This document shows positions 10,826 through 15,779 of a stretch of DNA of 15,779 nt, in pieces. The position numbers and the translations under genes were made by a program. Each line of letters starts with the position of its first letter. The stretch's first letter is position 1. The stretch comes from Spirochaetota bacterium. GTDB lineage: Bacteria > Spirochaetota > Spirochaetia > Treponematales > Breznakiellaceae. The notes beneath the pieces were generated by a model. The model worked only from the letters and a program-made list of their open reading frames with translations, was not told the DNA's origin and ran no database searches. The stretch is taken from assembly GCA_023406985.1 (NCBI GenBank), contig JAEXTK010000115.1, positions 1 through 15,779 of the forward strand, in the 5' to 3' direction.

Positions 10826-12559
10826 CTACCCCTCCATTCCGGTCCGGTATTCGAACCAATCGAAGTCGGCGCGCGCGGAGCGCGACCGCGCGTCCACGCA
10901 GGCGAGGCCGACGAAGGTCCCCGTGAACTCCCCGTACGAACAGAACTCGTCCGACAGCTCCGACGCGTCCATGGCCGGCCCGCAGGCGGTCCAGGCCGCA
11001 GCGGCCAGGCTCCGCTCCGCGGCCCCGTCGAGCGAATAGAAGAAGCGCAGTTCGCGCTCGCGGAAGGCGAGCCGGAGATAGACGCGGCCCGCGGGCAGGA
11101 CCGCGCAGGGGACCTCCGTCCGTTCCCCGTTTACGAGGCTCGTGAGCACGAGGAGCTTGCCGCCCTCGGCCGTCTCGCGGCAGACGCGCAGGTACCGGTA
11201 GTCCATGTTGTCGTAGTAGGCGACGAGGCCGGCGGACTGGCGAAAATCCTCCGGCTCGAACTCCACGGCGCACGCGGCGTCCGCGCGGAGCGAGGTGAGC
11301 CGCCGCGCCACGAGGGCGACCTCGTCCAGGGAACAGAGCGACTGGAGGCCGCGGAGGCGGAGAAAGCCCGGCCGCTCGGTCGTGGACGCGAACCGATCCT
11401 TGGAGACGCGCGGCGTGACGAGGTGGAGGTTCCACGGCCCGTCGAAGTCGTCCCGCCCTTCGGCTGGAGCCGCGGCGACCGGCGCGGCGGCCGGGGACAG
11501 GGCGTGCGTCGCCGGGGACAGAGCTTGCCCCGCGCGCGCATCCGACGCGGGGGACAAAGCTTGATCCGCGGGGGCCGGCACCGGCTCGGGGACTTCCAGC
11601 GCGGCCCGGTTGCCGCCGCCCGCTAGGCGCAGCCAGCCGTCGTCGGTCCAGTACATCTTCTGGATGCCGGTCTCCCGGCCGAGGGTGCAGCGGAGCTCGG
11701 GCGTGAAGGGGCGGCCGCAGAGGTGGACCGCGTAGGGTTCGCCCGCGGGGGTCTCCACCCAGGAGGCGTGCCCGACCTTCTGCAGGGGCGAGTCGGGGTT
11801 GTAGCGGTGGGGCTTGAGGAAGTCGTCCCGGTCCGCTTCGTCAAAGTCGTCCGTGGCCGTGAGGATGGGGTTGGCCGGGTCGCCCTCGTACGGGCCCCAG
11901 ACCGATGGGGCGCGGGCCATGGTCACGCAGTGGCCGTAGCCCGTGCCGCCCTCGGCCGCCATGAGGTAGTAGCGCCCGTCCCGCTTATAGAGGTGGGGCC
12001 CCTCGACGCAGCCGCGCTTCGTGCCGCCGTCCCAGACTTTGCGGAGCGGGCCGACCATTGACTTCCGGACCGGGTCGTACTCCTGCACGACGATGCCGCC
12101 GGGCCGCCCCGGACCGAAGCGGAGCTCCCACTCCAGGCAGGCCACGTACTTCCGCCCGTCCTCGTCGTGGAGGAAAGAAGGGTCGAAGCCGACCGAGTGG
12201 AGGTAGACCGGTTCGCTCCAGGGCCCGTCTATGGAAGGGGACGTGACCAGGAAGTTGTCCGCGTCGAAGTAGCGGGCGTTGTGGGAGAGCATAAGCGAAT
12301 AGGCCAGGTGGAAGAGTTCCCCGTCGTGGGTGAGGCAGGGCGCCCAGACCCCCTTGGCCGAGGGTAGCCGCCGGAGGTCCAGCCGCCGATCGTCGGTTAG
12401 GGCGTGAGTGCGGAGCGCCCAATCCTTGAGATTCCGCGAGTGGTAGATCGCGATGCCGGGGAACCACTCGAAGGTGGAGGTCGCGAGGAAGTAGTCCTCC
12501 CCGAAGCGGAGGATGGACGGGTCGGGGTTGAACCCCGGCAGTATCGGGTTGCGGATCAT
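10826..12559 (-). CDS. GH43 beta-xylosidase-type glycosidase
   Basis: Glycoside hydrolase family 43 enzyme resembling the XynB-type beta-xylosidases that release xylose from xylo-oligosaccharides. No signal peptide, so it acts in the cytoplasm on imported sugars. The five-bladed propeller opens with NPILPGFNPDPSILRFGEDY; by family alignment the general base is Asp13, the pKa-modulating aspartate Asp126 (GFDPSFLHDEDG) and the general acid Glu186 (KRGCVEGPHLYK). A C-terminal beta-sandwich (from about 370: DDFDGPWNLHLVTPRVS, later SAGLVAYYDNMDYRYLRV) is typical of this subgroup. At 577 residues it is about 40 longer than usual, mainly from a low-complexity linker at 325-367 between the two domains that contains three ALSPA units. 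It is last gene of the sugar operon, 18 bases after the GH1 gene. The ATG at 12559 has only a weak GGAAAG site. Confidence 0.93.
   Translation of the reverse strand: MIRNPILPGFNPDPSILRFGEDYFLATSTFEWFPGIAIYHSRNLKDWALRTHALTDDRRLDLRRLPSAKGVWAPCLTHDGELFHLAYSLMLSHNARYFDADNFLVTSPSIDGPWSEPVYLHSVGFDPSFLHDEDGRKYVACLEWELRFGPGRPGGIVVQEYDPVRKSMVGPLRKVWDGGTKRGCVEGPHLYKRDGRYYLMAAEGGTGYGHCVTMARAPSVWGPYEGDPANPILTATDDFDEADRDDFLKPHRYNPDSPLQKVGHASWVETPAGEPYAVHLCGRPFTPELRCTLGRETGIQKMYWTDDGWLRLAGGGNRAALEVPEPVPAPADQALSPASDARAGQALSPATHALSPAAAPVAAAPAEGRDDFDGPWNLHLVTPRVSKDRFASTTERPGFLRLRGLQSLCSLDEVALVARRLTSLRADAACAVEFEPEDFRQSAGLVAYYDNMDYRYLRVCRETAEGGKLLVLTSLVNGERTEVPCAVLPAGRVYLRLAFRERELRFFYSLDGAAERSLAAAAWTACGPAMDASELSDEFCSYGEFTGTFVGLACVDARSRSARADFDWFEYRTGMEG
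11493..11560. repeat. Three GGGGACARRGC repeats in the GH43 linker
   Basis: An 11-base motif GGGGACA(G/A)(G/A)GC occurs at 11493-11503, 11514-11524 and 11550-11560, at intervals of 21 and 36 bases, so always in frame. Read on the coding strand each encodes ALSP(A). The second copy extends to GGGGACAGAGCTTGCCCC, which is nearly palindromic. Confidence 0.8.
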
Positions 12560-12577
12560 CTCGCGCTTTCCGTGAGC

Positions 12578-13942
12578 CTACCGGGACCGGACGACGAAGC
12601 CGTTCTTGCGGATCACGTCCGCGTAGAAGAAAGCGCTGTCCTTGGGCACGCGGCGGAGGTCGTCCTCGTAATCCACGTAGACTAGGCCGAAGCGCTTGGT
12701 GAAGCCGAAGCCCCACTCGAAGTTGTCCAGGAGCGACCAGACGAAGTAGCCGCGGACGTCCGCGCCCTCCTTCTGCGCTTGCCACGCCGCGGCGAAGTGG
12801 CGGCGGAGGTAGTCCACGCGCACGGGATCGTGGACGCAGCCGTCGTCGCCGAGGACATCCAGGACCGTGGTGCCGTTCTCCGACACGTAGACGGGCGGGT
12901 TGCCGTACTCGTCCCGGATGCGGCGGAGCGTGAGGTAGAGGGCCTCGGGCCAATCCTCGAACTCCTCGAACTCGGCCCGCCAGGCGTAGGGCCGGTAGAC
13001 CTGCTTGGCCTGGATGAAAGCGCTCGTCGGATCGTGGGCGACCAGGCGGCGCGTGTAGTAGTTGAGGCCGAAGAAGTCGGTGGGTGCCGAGATGCACTCT
13101 AGGTCGCCCGCCTGCACCTCGGGGGCGAGCTTCCCGAACCATTCCAGCATATCCGCGGGGTAGCTTCCCTTGAAGACGCTTTCCATGTACCAGCGGTTGA
13201 AGGCGCCGTCCCAGCGGGCGGCCGCGGCGGCGTCCTCGGCGGAGGGCGTGGCCGGCTCCACCCAGGCCAGGTTGTTGACGATGCCGACCTTCCCGCCCGG
13301 AACGTTGGCGCGGACCGCGGCGACGGCCTTCCCGTGGCCCAGGAGGATGCCGTGGGAGACCGCGAGGGCGGTCTTCACGTCCTTGAGGCCGGGGGCGTGG
13401 GCACCGAAGAGGTTCCCCACGATGGAGGCCACCCAGGGCTCGTTCATGGTCATCCAGTTATCCACGCGGTCGCCGAAGCGCCTCGTCGCGACCTCGGCGT
13501 AGCGGCCGAAGGCGTCGCTCGTCGCGCGGTTCGCCCAGCCCCCGATGTCCTGGAGGGCCTGGGGCAGGTCCCAGTGGTAGAGCGTCACCCAGGGCTCGAT
13601 GCCGGCCTCCAGGAGGTTGTCGATGAGGCGGTCGTAGAAGTCGAGGCCGCGCTCCTCCACCTTGCCCGCGCCGTCCGGCACGATGCGCGGCCAGGCGAGC
13701 GACAGGCGGTAGTGCCGGAGGCCGAGGGACCGCATGAGCGCGATGTCCTCGGGATAGCGGCGGTAGTGGTCGCAGGCCACGTCGCCCGTCTTCCCGTCCT
13801 CGATCTTGCCGGGGGTGTGGGAGAAGGTGTCCCAGATCGATGTTCCCTTGCCGCCCTCGGCGGCCCCTCCTTCGATCTGATAGGAGGCGGTGGCGGAGCC
13901 CCAGACGAAGTCGTCGGGGAAGCTGAGAAATTCCTGATACAT
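12578..13942 (-). CDS. GH1 beta-glucosidase
   Basis: Retaining glycoside hydrolase of family 1, hydrolysing beta-glucosides or related beta-linked oligosaccharides in the cytoplasm; it has no signal peptide. The length of 454 residues is standard for a full TIM barrel. The N-terminal signature FPDDFVWGSATASYQIEG is present. The acid/base is Glu168 in MTMNEPW and the nucleophile Glu355 in VYVSENGT. The glycone-site QIEG, LYHWDLPQAL, FGLNYYTRR and WSLLDNFEWGFGFTKRFGL are all conserved. A free glutamate-tryptophan pair (NFEWGFG) rather than a phosphate-binding Ser-Lys motif favours an unphosphorylated substrate, consistent with an ABC importer rather than a PTS. The ATG at 13942 lies 7 bases after the permease stop, with an AAGGATAGG ribosome site inside the permease's end, suggesting translational coupling. 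Exact sugar specificity cannot be read from sequence. Confidence 0.96.
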   Translation of the reverse strand: MYQEFLSFPDDFVWGSATASYQIEGGAAEGGKGTSIWDTFSHTPGKIEDGKTGDVACDHYRRYPEDIALMRSLGLRHYRLSLAWPRIVPDGAGKVEERGLDFYDRLIDNLLEAGIEPWVTLYHWDLPQALQDIGGWANRATSDAFGRYAEVATRRFGDRVDNWMTMNEPWVASIVGNLFGAHAPGLKDVKTALAVSHGILLGHGKAVAAVRANVPGGKVGIVNNLAWVEPATPSAEDAAAAARWDGAFNRWYMESVFKGSYPADMLEWFGKLAPEVQAGDLECISAPTDFFGLNYYTRRLVAHDPTSAFIQAKQVYRPYAWRAEFEEFEDWPEALYLTLRRIRDEYGNPPVYVSENGTTVLDVLGDDGCVHDPVRVDYLRRHFAAAWQAQKEGADVRGYFVWSLLDNFEWGFGFTKRFGLVYVDYEDDLRRVPKDSAFFYADVIRKNGFVVRSR

Positions 13943-13949
13943 ACGGTGC

Positions 13950-14810
13950 CTATCCTTTCACGGCGCCGGCGGTGACCCCGGCGAGTATCCAGCGGTTGAA
14001 GACGAAGTAGAGGACGAGGGGCGGCAGGGCGACGAGCGTCATGCACGCGAACTGGATGGCGTACTGCGACGAATACTCGCCCTGGAAGCGGATGATGGAG
14101 AACGGCAGGGTGCGCTTGACCTCCGAGGCGATGTACGTGTTCGCCATGATGAACTCGTTCCAGTGGGAGAGGAAGGTCTGCACGCCCACCGTCGCGAAGC
14201 CGGTGCCCGCCATCGGGCCGATGATGCGGGGCAGGATCACGGAGTAGCCCGCGCCGTCGATGAAGGCGGATTCCTCCATCGACTTGGGGATGCCCGCGAG
14301 GAGGCCCGCGAAGATGATCGTGTCGAAGGAGAGGCTGAAAGCGACGTAGGAGATCACGAGTCCGAGCTTCGTGTCGATGAGGCCGAAGAACTGGTACCAG
14401 ATGAAGTTCGGGAGCAGGGTGGTGTGGATCGGTATGGTGAGGCCGATGGTCACGAGGAGCCAGACGGCCTTCCGGAGTTTCCAGGTCATGCGGGTGCAGG
14501 CGTAGGCCAGGCAGAACGCGAGGACGGTGGCCAGGACCACCGAGGGTATGACGATGGAGAGGCTGTTCGCGAGGTACTGGGGAATCTTGCCGTCCGTCCA
14601 CGCGCGGACGTAGTTGGACCACTGCGGATCGGCGGGCAGCTTGAAGAGCTCGGGCCCGAAGAGGTCGCCCGACTTCTGGAGGGAATAGGAGGCGACCCAG
14701 ACGAGCGGGAAGATCTGGCCGGCGGCCAGGACCAGGAGGACGGTCCAGAGGGCGGCGGACCGGAGGGACCGGGACGCGGCTTTGCGGCGCAGGACGTTCG
14801 CGGTGTTCAT
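13950..14810 (-). CDS. Sugar ABC transporter permease, MalG type
   Basis: Inner-membrane permease subunit of a CUT1-family carbohydrate ABC importer. The 286 residues contain six predicted membrane helices, beginning with ALWTVLLVLAAGQIFPLVWV at about 20-39. The EAA loop that docks the ATPase reads EESAFIDGAGYSVILPRI (179-196), close to the canonical EAA...G...LP pattern. The C-terminus FNRWILAGVTAGAVKG is typical of the MalG/LacG side. It starts 4 bases after the stop of the MalF-type permease; the ribosome site (GAGGA) is in the end of that gene, so the two are translated as a pair. No ATPase gene is in the window; CUT1 systems often share one MsiK/MalK-like ATPase encoded elsewhere. Together with the GH1 and GH43 genes it indicates import of beta-linked plant oligosaccharides. 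Confidence 0.95.
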   Translation of the reverse strand: MNTANVLRRKAASRSLRSAALWTVLLVLAAGQIFPLVWVASYSLQKSGDLFGPELFKLPADPQWSNYVRAWTDGKIPQYLANSLSIVIPSVVLATVLAFCLAYACTRMTWKLRKAVWLLVTIGLTIPIHTTLLPNFIWYQFFGLIDTKLGLVISYVAFSLSFDTIIFAGLLAGIPKSMEESAFIDGAGYSVILPRIIGPMAGTGFATVGVQTFLSHWNEFIMANTYIASEVKRTLPFSIIRFQGEYSSQYAIQFACMTLVALPPLVLYFVFNRWILAGVTAGAVKG

Positions 14811-14814
14811 GGCG

Positions 14815-15702
14815 TTAGCGGTCCTCCGTCATCACCCGGAAGGCGCGTTCGATGAGGATGGTGAGCGCGATGGCGATCAGCACGAAGAGCACGGAGATGG
14901 CGTTGCCGTACCCGTATTCCGCGTATTTGAAGGCCTTCTGGTACAGGTACACCGCGATGAACTGGGTGTAGCTGCCCGGTCCGCCCTCCGTGGACAGGTA
15001 GACCATCTCCATCTGCTTGAGCGAAGAGATCACGTCGATGACGATGACCGACTGGATCACCGGCAGGAGGTAGGGGATGACGACGCGGGAATACAGCTGC
15101 CAGCGGTTGGCCCCGTCCACGCGCGCCGCCTCCTCCAGCTCCTTGGGGAGCGTCACGAGGCCGGAATAATAGAAGAGGAGCGCCCAGCCGAAGCCCTGCC
15201 AGACCATGATCCAGATCACGGAGCCCAGGGCCACCCGGGGATCGGAGAGCCAGGCGATGTTTACCCAATCCACGCCGAAGAAGGCGAACAGCTTGTTGAG
15301 CATGCCGTAGGTCGGGTTGAAGATGTTGACCCACAGCTTCGTGACGACCACGAGGCTCAAGGTCGCGGGGATGAAGTAGATGGTCCGCAACGCCCGGGAG
15401 GACTTCTCCGAGAGTTTCGTGAGCGTCGCGGCGACCGCGAAGGCGACCGGATTCTGGAACGCGATGGTCACCGCCATGAGGATGACCGCGTTGAGCAAGG
15501 ATTGCCAGAAGACGCCGTCGCGGAGGAGCAGCTCGGTATAGTTGCGCAGGCCGATGAATTTGGCGGCGCCGAACCCGGACCACTTCATGATGCTGAACCA
15601 GGCGCTCACGACGAGCGGCGCCATGATGGCGAAGAGCATGATGGCCACGGCCGGCACGGTGAGCAGGACGACCGTCTTCTTATCCTCGAACAGGGATCTC
15701 AC
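14815..15702 (-). CDS. Sugar ABC transporter permease, MalF/UgpA type
   Basis: Partner permease of the MalG-type protein in a CUT1 carbohydrate importer. It has 295 residues from the GTG at 15702 and six predicted membrane helices, with a first helix VVLLTVPAVAIMLFAIMAPL and a short cytoplasmic N-terminus. The EAA loop is LEEAARVDGANRWQLYSRVV (189-208), followed by IPYLLP. LSTEGGPGSYTQ, a typical MalF/UgpA-side motif, follows the next helix. A TTG at 15729 in the same frame would add nine residues, but GTG at 15702 has GAGGT eight bases upstream, so I prefer it. Two hairpins lie just upstream; the expected gene beyond them is the substrate-binding protein. The 3' end is 4 bases before the next permease. 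Confidence 0.94.
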   Translation of the reverse strand: MRSLFEDKKTVVLLTVPAVAIMLFAIMAPLVVSAWFSIMKWSGFGAAKFIGLRNYTELLLRDGVFWQSLLNAVILMAVTIAFQNPVAFAVAATLTKLSEKSSRALRTIYFIPATLSLVVVTKLWVNIFNPTYGMLNKLFAFFGVDWVNIAWLSDPRVALGSVIWIMVWQGFGWALLFYYSGLVTLPKELEEAARVDGANRWQLYSRVVIPYLLPVIQSVIVIDVISSLKQMEMVYLSTEGGPGSYTQFIAVYLYQKAFKYAEYGYGNAISVLFVLIAIALTILIERAFRVMTEDR

Positions 15703-15734
15703 TCGGGGGACCTCACACAAACGAAACAACGAAT

Positions 15735-15749
15735 GCGCCGCTGCGGCGC
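15735..15749 (-). other. Hairpin upstream of the permease genes
   Basis: GCGCCGC, T, GCGGCGC: a perfect 7-bp palindrome. In the direction of transcription it is followed by ATTCGTTGTTTCGTTTG, which is T-rich. It may be a leaky terminator that lowers permease expression relative to an upstream binding-protein gene. Confidence 0.5.
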
Positions 15750-15752
15750 GTG

Positions 15753-15773
15753 GGCGGTATTGAAGCGACCGCC
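15753..15773. other. Second hairpin at the window edge
   Basis: GGCGGT (15753-15758), 9-base loop, ACCGCC (15768-15773): a perfect 6-bp stem flanked by AAAAA on the right. It lies directly before the GCGCCGC palindrome in the minus-strand direction. Its role cannot be judged because the upstream gene is outside the window. Confidence 0.4.
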
Positions 15774-15779
15774 AAAAAC

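Noticed and set aside
1..15779. CRISPR arrays, tRNA or rRNA genes, insertion sequences, prophage or attachment sites
   Set aside because: No regularly spaced direct repeats with unique spacers, no transposase or integrase motifs and no tRNA-like cloverleaf were noticed on reading both strands.

Overview
The window is a GC-rich stretch of a bacterial chromosome. It carries housekeeping, redox and sugar-use genes, with no phage, insertion sequence, CRISPR array or RNA gene that I can see. Family content (SUMF1-fold secreted protein, CoA-disulfide reductase with a fused rhodanese domain, a ClpP with an acidic N-terminus, formate-tetrahydrofolate ligase, CUT1 sugar transporter beside GH1 and GH43 enzymes) fits an anaerobic or microaerophilic saccharolytic bacterium. 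A high-GC spirochaete is my best guess; this is inferred from family content only.

Layout. Positions 1-890 hold the 3' part of an alanine racemase gene, followed by fhs (931-2691). On the minus strand come a HAD phosphatase (start 4132) and an unrecognised protein (2699-3382). A CrcB/FluC fluoride channel (4257-4661) diverges from the HAD gene and converges on a small secreted protein (4672-5181). Next is a minus-strand pair, CoA-disulfide reductase then a single-domain rhodanese (7344 down to 5286). A cysteine-rich thioredoxin-like protein (7481-7810) reads away from it across an AT-rich promoter region. Then, on the minus strand, ClpP (start 9402) is followed by an overlapping SUMF1-fold exported protein (to 7824). 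A LUD-domain protein (start 10179) and an HxlR-type regulator (10300-10800) diverge around a perfect 13-bp palindrome. The right third is one minus-strand sugar operon: two ABC permeases (MalF-like, MalG-like), GH1 beta-glucosidase and GH43 beta-xylosidase. It continues past the right edge, where a substrate-binding protein gene would be expected.

How the parts fit. The operon should import and hydrolyse plant-derived beta-linked oligosaccharides (xylo-, cello- or mixed). The 5286-7810 block looks like a sulfur/thiol redox module. The rhodanese domain fused to the reductase has lost its catalytic cysteine (Ser547) and loop arginine (Glu552), while the next gene supplies an intact stand-alone rhodanese. 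The LUD/HxlR pair looks like a redox- or electrophile-responsive unit.

Three unrelated proteins here (the CoA-disulfide reductase, HxlR regulator and GH43) carry Ala/Pro/Gly/Asp-rich segments built from short in-frame DNA repeats of different design. Together with the inactive fused rhodanese, these are the most unusual things in the window. No stretch over 300 bases lacks a gene; the largest gaps are about 120-155 bases and hold promoters, hairpins and operators listed below.
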